Shown here one piece after another: positions 9,210 to 16,595 of a stretch of 30,635 bases of DNA. This stretch comes from a virus. A program made the translations under genes and the position numbers. The DNA lies in the IMG/VR virus record IMGVR_UViG_3300009418_000072, positions 1 through 30,635 of that record; one strand, written 5' to 3'. Within the stretch, counting starts at the first letter, position 1, and every line of letters begins with the position of its first letter. The notes under the pieces are model-generated. The model saw only the letters and a program-made list of their open reading frames with translations. It was not told the origin of the DNA and did not search any database.

Positions 9210-9515
9210 ATGGATCATATTAAGGTTGAAAAGGAATTTCTTGATAATCTCTTTGAGTCCGCTGCTTGGAATCAAGTGGGCGTTAAGCCTGCTGTAGAAG
9301 AAGCAGCACCTGAAGTATTTGAAGAAGAGTCTTCTGTTGTAGAAGAAGCTGAAGAGGTCGCAACTCACAGTTGCCCTGTTTGTGAATCAACTCTTGAGGA
9401 AGAACTTTCTGATGATGTCCTTCGTGAGCATCTTAGCAAAGTTTTTGATGTCATTGACGAAGCTTTCGAGGTTATCGAAGAAGAAGAAGAAGCGTCTGAA
9501 GAAGACGAAGACTGA
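9210..9515 (+). CDS. Acidic small protein, putative prohead core component
   Basis: The ATG at 9210 is preferred over an upstream one at 9162 because AAGGAAATTA sits at the right distance before it. The 101-residue product is very acidic, with long Glu/Asp runs at its C-terminus and one Cys-x-x-Cys pair (SCPVCE). Its N-terminus (MDHIKVEKEFLDNLFES) contains an L-F-E site after residue 16, matching the (I/L)xE cleavage rule of T4-type prohead proteases. It lies just before other core-like genes and the protease, the place of T4 gene 67, whose product is also small and acidic. That equivalence rests on position and composition only, not on sequence similarity. Confidence 0.5.
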   Translation: MDHIKVEKEFLDNLFESAAWNQVGVKPAVEEAAPEVFEEESSVVEEAEEVATHSCPVCESTLEEELSDDVLREHLSKVFDVIDEAFEVIEEEEEASEEDED

Positions 9516-9536
9516 ATTAAATAAGGGGAATTTGCC

Positions 9537-10085
9537 GTGAACACAATTGGATCATTTGCTGAAAAGCTTTTATTAGAAGAGATTGACCAGATTAAAGACG
9601 GTAAATCCCTTATTTCTTCTGTAGCTCCAGAAGAGAATCAAAAAGATATTAGGGGTATTACAGTTCCTGATAGCTTTATTCAGGCTATTACGGAAGGAAA
9701 AGCACATAAGTATACTCCCGTACTAGAAGATCAAATCGAAGATCCTGTTTCTGAAGTAGAAGAAAAAGAAACACCCGAACTTTCAGATCTTATTAGCCGC
9801 TTTAATAAACTAGTTATTGAGGCTACAGAGCTATTTTCTCTTATTAAAGAAAATACCTCTGTAGGAATGTTAAGTACTAAGCAAGCCTCTGCTTTGGTTG
9901 GTACTCCTCATGATGTACTTCATAAAATTAAGGGATATATGGACCCTGAAAAGGTTGATGTTAGTTTAAAAAAAATTAATCATAAAAAGGGCTGGAAGGC
10001 CAAGATTATGAAGAAGAAAAATTTAAAGGTAGAAGATATTTTAAGGGAAAGATTAAGTAAAAGAAAAGCTGAAAGAAGAAAATGA
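9537..10085 (+). CDS. Putative prohead core or internal head protein
   Basis: The gene starts at GTG, with AAGGGG about 10 bases upstream. The 182-residue product has an N-terminal helix (MNTIGSFAEKLLLEE) containing an L-L-E candidate cleavage site after residue 14, a hydrophilic middle, a leucine-rich helix around residues 80-105, and a strongly basic C-terminal 50 residues rich in Lys and Arg. This charge pattern suits a protein that sits inside the prohead and contacts DNA. It overlaps the next gene by ATGA. No family was recognised; the core role is inferred from its place upstream of gp21, gp22 and gp23 homologues. Confidence 0.5.
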   Translation: MNTIGSFAEKLLLEEIDQIKDGKSLISSVAPEENQKDIRGITVPDSFIQAITEGKAHKYTPVLEDQIEDPVSEVEEKETPELSDLISRFNKLVIEATELFSLIKENTSVGMLSTKQASALVGTPHDVLHKIKGYMDPEKVDVSLKKINHKKGWKAKIMKKKNLKVEDILRERLSKRKAERRK

Positions 10086-10498
10086 ATTTAGTTGATATTT
10101 TACAAATCCTTTCTGAAGCTTCTGCCAAAGTAACTACCCCAAAGACTGCTTCTAAAGTGGTCAAGTCTAGAAAAGGTAGAGTAAAGGTTTATAAATCTAT
10201 TAAAGATGCTTTATCTCAAGGAAGCTACGGACAAATTTTCTCAACAGAAGGTGCTGGTAGGCTTTATGTAATTAGCAAGCCTAAGTGGGGAAAGAAAAGT
10301 ACTGCGGGAGGAAATCAAAAGATTGCAAAAGGGTTTACCCCTGGAGCTGCAACTCCTTCTGCTAAATGGGATAGTATTAAAGCTCATGCTGTAAGAACCC
10401 TTCTCAGGCATGGAAAGGCTAAGTCTAAGAGACTAACTCAAAAATACACTACTGGATCTGAAGGAAAAAAAGAGGAAAAAACAAATGTTGCTGACTGA
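10082..10498 (+). CDS. Basic small protein, putative prohead core component
   Basis: The 138-residue product is strongly basic (many Lys, Arg and Ser), with an N-terminal hydrophobic helix, MNLVDILQILSEAS, carrying an L-S-E site after residue 12 that fits the T4-type maturation protease. T4 gp68, a basic core protein of similar length, occupies the same position before gene 21, but no sequence match can be claimed. The gene overlaps the previous one by ATGA and the next by 14 bases, so it belongs to the same transcript as the protease. It may bind DNA inside the head after its leader is removed. Confidence 0.5.
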   Translation: MNLVDILQILSEASAKVTTPKTASKVVKSRKGRVKVYKSIKDALSQGSYGQIFSTEGAGRLYVISKPKWGKKSTAGGNQKIAKGFTPGAATPSAKWDSIKAHAVRTLLRHGKAKSKRLTQKYTTGSEGKKEEKTNVAD

Positions 10499-11648
10499 TG
10501 TTCAAATTTTAGATAAAATTCATATTCTAGAAGAGTCTAAATCTAAAGGTACAATGAAGATTCGTGGAATATTCCAAAGAGCAGACGAAGCGAATAACAA
10601 TAAGAGAGTGTACCCTGGTTTACTTCTTACTAGAGAAATGACCAAGCTTACTGAAAATATTAAAGGAAGAAGGCTTATGGGGGAACTAGATCACCCTACC
10701 AATGATTCGGTAAAGCTTTCTAATGTTTCTCATCTTATTACGAATCTAAATATGAAGGGTAATGAAATGGTTGGCGAGGCAGAACTTCTTAATACTCCTG
10801 CTGGCCTAACTGCTCAAGCCCTTATTAGAGGAGGAGTTAGTATTGGGATTTCTTCAAGAGGAATGGGAACTTTATCAGAAGGAGAAAATGGAACCAAAGT
10901 CGTCAATGAAGACTTTAAGCTTATTACTTTTGATCTTGTTGCCGATCCTTCTACCAGGGGGGCTTACCCATCTATGTGTGAATCAACTGAGGCGAAAGCG
11001 ATTGTTGAAGAGACTATGGATAAAGCTGTCAAGGAAAAAGTTTTCTTAACTCTTCTTAAGAATAAGATTAATGAGAAAAAGGAATCACCTAGGGAAGCCC
11101 ATAGAGCTTGGAAACAAGAACAAGACGATAAGAATAAGAAAGACCAAAAAGCAACCCAAGCAGCTATGAAAGCACATCTCGCTTCGCAAAAGAAAAAGAG
11201 TGGGGTTACCCGAACAGAGGAAGCACAGACCCCAGCCCAAAGGCAAGAATTGATTAGACAGGCTGCTATCGCCACAAGAAAAAGAGAGTTAGAAGCTAGT
11301 AAAGCGTCCAATAAAGACGCACTGAAACCTCAGACTAAGAGATCTTCTGAAGAAGGTACTTACAAGGTAAGAGAAACTTTTACTAACCTTTTCATTAAAA
11401 AAGTAAGAGAGATGAGTAGATCTCACCGTGATGATCCCATTATAGATGTTAAGGATAAAGGAAGGTTCAATGAGCCTACCCCTGAACAATTAGAAAGAGC
11501 AGCCAAAAGGCTAAAAGCAAGAAAAGACAAGGATGCGAAGGCTGCGAAGGCTGCCGCTGATGCAGATGAAAAAGATAAAGCAGATGAAAAAGAGGGGGAT
11601 CTTAACCCCAGAATTCAAAAAGCAGCTACTTGGAGAAGAAAAGGTTAG
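10485..11648 (+). CDS. 21: T4 gp21-type prohead maturation protease with long charged C-terminal extension
   Basis: Residues about 22-165 match the T4 gp21 protease family: MKIRGIFQRADEANNNKRVY, then GELDHP with the catalytic His at 70, the segment GGVSIGISSRGMG with the nucleophilic Ser (Ser119 or Ser123), and LVADPS near residue 151. This serine protease cuts scaffold, core and major capsid proteins after (I/L)xE during head maturation. An I-L-E site at residues 14-16 could be a self-cleavage site. The protein is 387 residues, whereas T4 gp21 is about 210. The extra roughly 200 residues are almost entirely charged, Lys/Glu/Ala-rich helix. A ribosome binding site GAGGAAAA precedes the start, which overlaps the upstream gene. 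Confidence 0.88.
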   Translation: MLLTDVQILDKIHILEESKSKGTMKIRGIFQRADEANNNKRVYPGLLLTREMTKLTENIKGRRLMGELDHPTNDSVKLSNVSHLITNLNMKGNEMVGEAELLNTPAGLTAQALIRGGVSIGISSRGMGTLSEGENGTKVVNEDFKLITFDLVADPSTRGAYPSMCESTEAKAIVEETMDKAVKEKVFLTLLKNKINEKKESPREAHRAWKQEQDDKNKKDQKATQAAMKAHLASQKKKSGVTRTEEAQTPAQRQELIRQAAIATRKRELEASKASNKDALKPQTKRSSEEGTYKVRETFTNLFIKKVREMSRSHRDDPIIDVKDKGRFNEPTPEQLERAAKRLKARKDKDAKAAKAAADADEKDKADEKEGDLNPRIQKAATWRRKG

Positions 11649-11696
11649 TATAATCTTACAAAAAAAATAAAAAATAAGTTAAGTATACAAACACCC

Positions 11697-11704
11697 TATA
11701 CATA
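11697..11704 (+). promoter_or_regulatory. Candidate late promoter TATA box before scaffold and capsid genes
   Basis: TATACATA, one mismatch from TATAAATA, lies in the 78-base gap between the protease and scaffold genes, 22 bases before the gp22 start. A separate strong promoter here would allow extra expression of scaffold and capsid protein relative to the protease. Confidence 0.4.
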
Positions 11705-11726
11705 ACTATAGAATTAGGAGTACCTT

Positions 11727-12335
11727 ATGACCAATAAATTCGATAACATTACCGAACTTCTTCCTGAAGGATTAACGGAAGCAACAGTAAGCCAGATCGC
11801 TGAACTTGTAGACTCTGTTATCTCCGAACAGGTTGAGGAAAAGGTTAAAGAACTAGAAGCCAAGGTTCAGGGTTTTCTTCGTCTAAGAGTTGACGAGGTT
11901 AAAGACCATGCTATGAAGGAACTAGAACTTGAAAATGATACATATAAAAATGCTAAACTTTTTGAGTCTATTAAAACCCTTATGGCAATTGAACTTGGTT
12001 CTAATGATGAAGATAGTGCAGTAGGTAAGATTTCTGGTGAGAATGTTCAGCTTGAAGAAGAAGTTGATGTTCTTACTGAGGAACTTAAAGCTGCTCTAAC
12101 TGAGAACTCTAATCTAGAAACTACAATCTATGCCCTGTCTGGTAAGATTGATAATCTAGAAGAGACTGAAAGAAAACTTCAAGGGAAAGTAGAGTACCTT
12201 GAAGAGGCTAAAGAAAAGCCATTTAAGTCTTCTGAAAAAGCAGTTGTAATTTCAGAAAACAATGATGAACCCAGGAGAATTTCCGAGAACGAATTTCTTT
12301 CTGAGGACATTATGAAATACATGCCATTTAATTAA
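11727..12335 (+). CDS. 22: gp22-type prohead scaffold protein
   Basis: The 202-residue protein is acidic and almost wholly helical, with heptad-like coiled coil from about residue 105 to 160. It lies directly between the gp21-type protease and the major capsid gene, the conserved place of gp22. The N-terminal half (LPEGLTEATVSQIAELVDS, later LFESIKTLMAIELG) fits the gp22 family pattern. It would form the core around which capsid protein assembles and then be digested by the protease; several (I/L)xE sites are present, including L-T-E at residues 16-18. It is shorter than T4 gp22 (about 270 residues). Ribosome binding site AGGAG sits before the start. Confidence 0.8.
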   Translation: MTNKFDNITELLPEGLTEATVSQIAELVDSVISEQVEEKVKELEAKVQGFLRLRVDEVKDHAMKELELENDTYKNAKLFESIKTLMAIELGSNDEDSAVGKISGENVQLEEEVDVLTEELKAALTENSNLETTIYALSGKIDNLEETERKLQGKVEYLEEAKEKPFKSSEKAVVISENNDEPRRISENEFLSEDIMKYMPFN

Positions 12336-12351
12336 TTAAAAGGAGAAATTA

Positions 12352-13848
12352 ATGTATACAGTTGATAATGCTCTCGTTGAAAAGTGGGAGCCCGTCCTTG
12401 ATGGAATCAAGGAAGATTATACTAAAAGGGTAACAGCACAACTGCTAGAAAACCAAGCAAAGACCATCATAGCCGAGCGTTTAGACGAGGCTGGTGCTCC
12501 TACTACTGTAGGTAAACTTGGTGCTTTCCAGAAGTTTGCTTTCCCCCTTGTTCGTCGGGTTTACCCGAAACTAATCGCAAATAACATTTGCGGTGTCCAG
12601 CCTATGCAAGGCCCTGTAAGCCAAATTTTCTATCTCGGTCATAGTCGTGACTATGGTGGAACTGAGCAGTCCATCTACAGTAAGTATCAGCTTACTTACA
12701 GAGGATTCGTCACTAGTGGCGTATTTAACGCTGCTAATATTGATCTTGATGTCAGTGGCATCGCGTCACTCGGATCCGGCGATCCTGCGGCACCTGATAC
12801 CAGTGGCATTCTTACGACTGGTTCTGGTGCGCCTTCTACCACTTTTGGTGGTCAGATTGCTGCCTTCCCTGATAGTACGAAGATTTGGGGTGTAAATGTT
12901 TCTGCTGGTGAAAACCTTACTGGTACTGGTATTCCAGAGATTAACTTCCATATCGAGCAACAGCCTGTCGTGGCTAGAACTCGTAAAATGCGAGCACTCT
13001 GGACTCTAGAAGCTGCCCAAGACCTCCGTGCATACCATAACATGGATCTTGAGCGTGAGCTTACTGATCTTCTTGGAAAAGAACTTCAACTAGAGATTGA
13101 CCGTGAACTTATTGAAGACCTTCGTATGATTGCTTATGATGTTACGGGAACCTTTGGTGGTTTCAATCGCACCATGCTTGATTCAGGTGGTTCCAATAAC
13201 TTCCCCACGGATGGTGATGGTATGATCCCCGCTGATTGGCAGTACGAGTTTACTAGTGCTACCAACCCTGCTGGCGGTGATCGTAATGTGTTCCTAGTTG
13301 ATTTTACTTCTAGTGCTCTTTTTGGAGGAGCCCAGCATGTAGGCCATGTCTACGCTAACCTTCTTGCGGCAATCAACCTTGCTTCTCAAGATATCTATAA
13401 GACCACTATGCGTGGCCCAGGTACTTGGCTTGTTTGTGCGCCTATCGTTGCTTCTCTTCTTGAGTCTGCTGCGAAGCTTGAAGGTGGTATTGCTAGTAGT
13501 GATGGACCCTCCAATATGGGTGGGAACATTGAGTACAAAGGTAAGTTTGCAGGTAAGTATGATCTCTATATTGATCCTCTTTATCCTGAAGACGAAATCC
13601 TTATGGGTTATAAAGGTGCGAACGCTATGGACGCAGGTTATGTGTACGCTCCCTATATTCCGTTACAGCAACTTCCTACCATTGTAGATCCTGATACATT
13701 CCAGCCGAGAAAAGGTATTCTTACCCGTTACGGTAAGGCTGCTATTACTCCTGAGTCTCGTTTCTACCGTATAATTAGAATCGTTGGTCCAATTTCCAAC
13801 TTCTTGTTCCAGCCGTTCGGCTTGAACACTGCTACGGTTCCTGGCTGA
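12352..13848 (+). CDS. 23: gp23-type major capsid protein
   Basis: The 498-residue product matches T4-type major capsid proteins: a helical N-terminal leader, then LGAFQKFAFPLVRRVYPKL at about 56-74, a GVQPMQGP segment near residue 81, and a C-terminus with LTRYGKAAITPESRFYRI and SNFLFQPFG. The protease would remove the leader, probably after L-D-E at residues 44-46 (followed by Ala-Gly), comparable with the 65-residue leader of T4 gp23. Strong ribosome binding site AAAAGGAGAAATTA. Arginine codons are mostly CGT here, whereas neighbouring genes use AGA, which suggests selection for high expression. A strong terminator follows. No gp24 vertex homologue is seen nearby. Confidence 0.93.
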   Translation: MYTVDNALVEKWEPVLDGIKEDYTKRVTAQLLENQAKTIIAERLDEAGAPTTVGKLGAFQKFAFPLVRRVYPKLIANNICGVQPMQGPVSQIFYLGHSRDYGGTEQSIYSKYQLTYRGFVTSGVFNAANIDLDVSGIASLGSGDPAAPDTSGILTTGSGAPSTTFGGQIAAFPDSTKIWGVNVSAGENLTGTGIPEINFHIEQQPVVARTRKMRALWTLEAAQDLRAYHNMDLERELTDLLGKELQLEIDRELIEDLRMIAYDVTGTFGGFNRTMLDSGGSNNFPTDGDGMIPADWQYEFTSATNPAGGDRNVFLVDFTSSALFGGAQHVGHVYANLLAAINLASQDIYKTTMRGPGTWLVCAPIVASLLESAAKLEGGIASSDGPSNMGGNIEYKGKFAGKYDLYIDPLYPEDEILMGYKGANAMDAGYVYAPYIPLQQLPTIVDPDTFQPRKGILTRYGKAAITPESRFYRIIRIVGPISNFLFQPFGLNTATVPG

Positions 13849-13877
13849 TAGTAATTAAGTAGGAATAAGTAAATAAG

Positions 13878-13917
13878 GGGCTAGAAGCAAAAAAAGCTTC
13901 TAGCCCTTTCTCTTTTT
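13878..13917 (+). terminator. Strong intrinsic terminator after the major capsid gene
   Basis: A perfect 11-base stem (GGGCTAGAAGC at 13878-13888 with GCTTCTAGCCC at 13896-13906) around an A7 loop is followed by TTTCTCTTTTT. It would end transcripts of the prohead unit. Confidence 0.9.
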
Positions 13918-13920
13918 AGC

Positions 13921-13951
13921 TATATATTAGTGAGGCATAAATGTATACCTA
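13921..13951 (+). promoter_or_regulatory. Candidate late promoter region before the neck unit
   Basis: TATATATT at 13921-13928 and TATACCTA at 13944-13951 both resemble the late TATA box. They lie just downstream of the capsid terminator, where a new promoter is needed. If the second is used, translation would start at the inner ATG at 13974, which has AGG upstream. Confidence 0.28.
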
Positions 13952-14162
13952 TAGAAGTAAATGTAGGTTTAAAATGTTAATATTTGGGGACGGCAGAATT
14001 ATTGAAATATCTCCTAATCAGACAATTAAAACCATAAAACAAATTGATAATCCTCATTTAGTCCTTATTTCACCTAAGAAAAAACAAGCACCTGTTATAA
14101 AAGAAAATAGACAGGTAACAAAAATAAAAACAACAGAGGAAACCTTAGATGCCAGCACCTAA
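13941..14162 (+). CDS. Small unknown protein at the start of the neck unit
   Basis: The product is 73 residues from the ATG at 13941 (GAGG lies upstream), or 62 from the ATG at 13974 (AGGTTT lies upstream); the choice is uncertain. It is basic and soluble. The core, GDGRIIEISPNQTIKTIKQI followed by HLVLIS, is a strand, a Pro-x-Gln-Thr-Ile turn, a helix and another strand. A similar order is seen in the 59-residue protein encoded before the tail sheath gene, so the two may be related. It overlaps the gp13-like gene by 14 bases and is probably co-expressed with the neck proteins. Function unknown; a small virion or assembly protein is plausible. Confidence 0.55.
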   Translation: MYTYRSKCRFKMLIFGDGRIIEISPNQTIKTIKQIDNPHLVLISPKKKQAPVIKENRQVTKIKTTEETLDAST

Positions 14163-15024
14163 ACCAAAAGTTAGCGCATTTGGAAATTCTTTCGCAGACT
14201 TAGATAAGCCTTTTGGTCAAAGACTAGAAGAGCAGACCCCCAAGGGCCAGATAGATTCATCTAAACTTAATACTGGAACCTTAGCAGATTTAGTAGAGTT
14301 TAGCGATTTTGAAGAAATAATTCAAAGCTATGTTTTAGCTCAATTAGGACACCCTATAGTGCGTGTTGAGTTAACTTCTTTCCAGCTAAAGACTTGTATT
14401 GATGAAGCAACCACCAAAATGAGTTATCATGCTCCATTATGGACCAAGCAGTTTGCTACTTTTGATGCGTCTGCTGGTACGAATCTTTACGAACTCCCTC
14501 AGTATATCCTAGATAACTTAGAATATGTTGTGTATAAGAAGAGTCTTTTGGCAGTTCAGCACCAAGCAGGGACTCTGGAGCATGATTTCTTTATTAAATA
14601 CTTTCAGGACAACTTCCTTTTTGGTGAGTTTGCTGTTGGAGACTTCTACTTACTTCAACAGAATCTAGAAATGATTAGAAAGGTTCTAGGAATGGATGGA
14701 TCTTGGGATGTTATCAATGGTAAATTCCTACAAATATACCCTTCCCCTGTCCTAACTCCTGACCCTGTTATTTTAGAATATAGGGCTATTGATTCGAATA
14801 CTATTCATCCTGCATATAGAAACTGGATTCAAAGGTTTGCCCTTGCTTGTGCTAAATCAGTCCTAGGTCAAATAAGAGGAAAGTATGCTAATCTCCCCTC
14901 CCCAGGAGGAGGAGCATCACTAAACGGACAGCAACTAATTGAGGAGGCTACTAGAGAAAAAGATGCCTTAATTGAGGAACTTATCTCTGAGATTGAAGAA
15001 TTGCCTGCCTTCACAATGTTCTAA
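14149..15024 (+). CDS. 13: gp13-like neck (head completion) protein
   Basis: The 291-residue protein has the pattern of T4 gp13-type neck proteins: after a polar N-terminus, the segment LGHPIVRVELTSFQLKTCID at about 66-85, in which a Leu-Gly-x-Pro-x-Val strand leads into a helix with Asp-Glu-Ala. Further on are aromatic beta strands and a helical C-terminus with acidic heptads (about residues 260-285). In T4, gp13 joins gp14 to close the filled head and prepare it for the tail. Here the next two genes are gp14- and gp15-like, which strengthens the call. Ribosome binding site GAGGAAA lies within the upstream gene. Length is close to T4 gp13 (about 309). Confidence 0.68.
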   Translation: MPAPKPKVSAFGNSFADLDKPFGQRLEEQTPKGQIDSSKLNTGTLADLVEFSDFEEIIQSYVLAQLGHPIVRVELTSFQLKTCIDEATTKMSYHAPLWTKQFATFDASAGTNLYELPQYILDNLEYVVYKKSLLAVQHQAGTLEHDFFIKYFQDNFLFGEFAVGDFYLLQQNLEMIRKVLGMDGSWDVINGKFLQIYPSPVLTPDPVILEYRAIDSNTIHPAYRNWIQRFALACAKSVLGQIRGKYANLPSPGGGASLNGQQLIEEATREKDALIEELISEIEELPAFTMF

Positions 15025-15027
15025 TAG

Positions 15028-15597
15028 ATGAATAAAAAAAACTTCAAGATTACTACACAGGTTCCACCTCTTCCGAATACAGATGATCTTTCGGATAGCG
15101 AACTTAATCTCTTTGATCCTAATAATCCAGACATTGGATTGTTTAATCTAGTTGATGATGAGTTAATTAAATTGTCTGGATCAAAATTGCACTTTTATAA
15201 GTACTATCAGAGTGAAGAGTTTGATGAAGTTTATATGGAGTCTAGAAATAAGCCTATTGCAACTACTCCTTTGGTAGTCTACGCACACTATGAACCAAAG
15301 GTGCTGGAAGAGAATCTAACAGAGTTTGGCATAGAACTTACCAACGACCAATTATTTACTTTTAATAAGAGCTACATTGAACGAGTGATTGGCAGGCAGG
15401 TAATCCCTGGGGACATACTCAAACCCCACTTCCAGAACCAGAAATATGAAATATTTCAAGTGCAGGAGGACAGCTTTGAGTCGTATGGTGTTTACCACTT
15501 AATCTGCTCTGCTAGGCTCCTTCGGGACTCAGATGATATTCAAAATGAACCCCTTATGGATACTACAGATAACATAGATCCTTACTTGGAGAGATAA
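15028..15597 (+). CDS. 14: gp14-like neck protein
   Basis: The 189-residue protein lies between gp13- and gp15-like genes. The segment RQVIPGDILKPHFQNQKYEI followed by FQVQEDSFESYGVYHL (residues about 123-160) corresponds to the GDLI...FEI...V.P...G region of T4 gp14, where a Pro-Gly-Asp turn and an aromatic strand pair are conserved. It is shorter than T4 gp14 (about 256). gp14 works with gp13 in the neck to seal the head. The start follows the previous stop by 3 bases without a clear ribosome binding site, so coupling is likely. The match is moderate and supported mainly by order. Confidence 0.62.
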   Translation: MNKKNFKITTQVPPLPNTDDLSDSELNLFDPNNPDIGLFNLVDDELIKLSGSKLHFYKYYQSEEFDEVYMESRNKPIATTPLVVYAHYEPKVLEENLTEFGIELTNDQLFTFNKSYIERVIGRQVIPGDILKPHFQNQKYEIFQVQEDSFESYGVYHLICSARLLRDSDDIQNEPLMDTTDNIDPYLER

Positions 15598-15598
15598 C

Positions 15599-16333
15599 AT
15601 GAGTTTTGTAAGTAGTATAGAATTAGCAGGAACTCAAACAATTTCTGATATTGCTATTAAGAAAAGTGATTGGGCTTTCTTATCTGCTAGAAAATTTATT
15701 CAGAAAGCTACAACAAAGCAGAGTAAAATTAGTGATATTTATAGAGAAACTTTAAAAGTAGTATTAGGGATTTTTGGTAATTTTAATTATATTAATTCAG
15801 ATAATGAAATTGTAGGAATTAAGTGTATGCACTCAAATCCTGAGAGAACTATAGCTAAACTTAAACAAGAAAGTAATATCATTTTACCCGTAATCTCTGT
15901 AAGTCAAACTACAACACAGAGTAATGAAAACAGAATAAAGTATAGTGCTCTTCTTGTTCAAGAAAAGGCATTTGATACTGAGAAACAAAGGGCTGTGCGA
16001 GTTGTTAGTTTAGCTCCTAGATCTGTTGATATTATTTATAATATTAATATATGGACTAAGTATAAATCTAATATGGATCAAATAATTGAACAAATTAGAT
16101 CTGAATTTAATCCAAGTAGGAGAGTAAAAACTTCCTTTAATGAGTTTACTCAAGCTTTTCTTACAGAAGAGACTGATAATTCTCTTCTAAGAACAGGAGA
16201 TCGAGAGGATAGAATTTTAAGAAAAGGAATAACTATTTCTGTTGAAACTTATATCCCTTCTCCTAAGTTTATTCTAACATCAACTGGAAAAATTGAAACA
16301 TTTAACACAGAAATTCATATTATTTCTAATTAA
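15599..16333 (+). CDS. 15: gp15-like tail terminator / sheath stabiliser
   Basis: The 244-residue protein fits the T4 gp15 family that caps the tail tube and sheath and joins tail to neck. Residues about 48-115 give LPVISV-type strands after a DIYRETLKVVLG helix. The segment APRSVDIIYNINIWTKYKSN at about 139-158 followed by MDQIIEQIRSEFNP closely parallels T4 gp15's PSPIKMIYELSIFTRYEDDM then QIVEQI...F.P. It ends with a beta-rich region. The start has GGAGAG upstream and follows the previous stop by one base. It is the last gene of this unit and lies before a short gap and the sheath unit. Confidence 0.78.
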   Translation: MSFVSSIELAGTQTISDIAIKKSDWAFLSARKFIQKATTKQSKISDIYRETLKVVLGIFGNFNYINSDNEIVGIKCMHSNPERTIAKLKQESNIILPVISVSQTTTQSNENRIKYSALLVQEKAFDTEKQRAVRVVSLAPRSVDIIYNINIWTKYKSNMDQIIEQIRSEFNPSRRVKTSFNEFTQAFLTEETDNSLLRTGDREDRILRKGITISVETYIPSPKFILTSTGKIETFNTEIHIISN

Positions 16334-16372
16334 TCATGTTTTTTTACAAAAATAATCCAAAAATAGTAAAAA

Positions 16373-16380
16373 TATAGGAT
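16373..16380 (+). promoter_or_regulatory. Candidate late promoter box before the sheath unit
   Basis: TATAGGAT lies in the 70-base AT-rich gap between the gp15-like gene and the 59-residue gene, 23 bases before its start. It shares only TATA and a T at position 8's flank with the other boxes, so support is weak. Confidence 0.22.
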
Positions 16381-16403
16381 AGATAATATTTAGAGAGGTT
16401 CAT

Positions 16404-16583
16404 ATGAAACTAATAAAAAACGATGGAATCCAAGGTATCCAAGTCCTCCTTCTTACTCCCAAAGGATCAGAGTATCGTTACCTTAAACCAAGAGATTTCG
16501 TTGTAGTTCCAGAACAAAGTGTTTCTGAACAAATGAAAACCCTCAACCGCCGAAGAAGAATTCGGATTTCTAATTACAACTAA
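16404..16583 (+). CDS. 59-residue basic protein upstream of the tail sheath gene
   Basis: This short gene has a good ribosome binding site (GAGAGG, 16393-16398) and fills most of the space before the sheath gene. The product begins MKLIKNDGIQGIQVLLLTPK, continues with a YRYLKPRDFVVVPEQSV segment, and ends in an Arg-rich strand (RRRRIRISNYN). It looks like a small all-beta or beta-alpha-beta domain. The strand, Pro-x-Gln-Ser/Thr-Val/Ile turn, helix and final strand ending Ile-Ser resemble the small protein at 13941-14162. Function unknown. Its position in a structural operon suggests a minor virion or assembly protein. Confidence 0.7.
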   Translation: MKLIKNDGIQGIQVLLLTPKGSEYRYLKPRDFVVVPEQSVSEQMKTLNRRRRIRISNYN

Positions 16584-16595
16584 TAGGATAAACTA

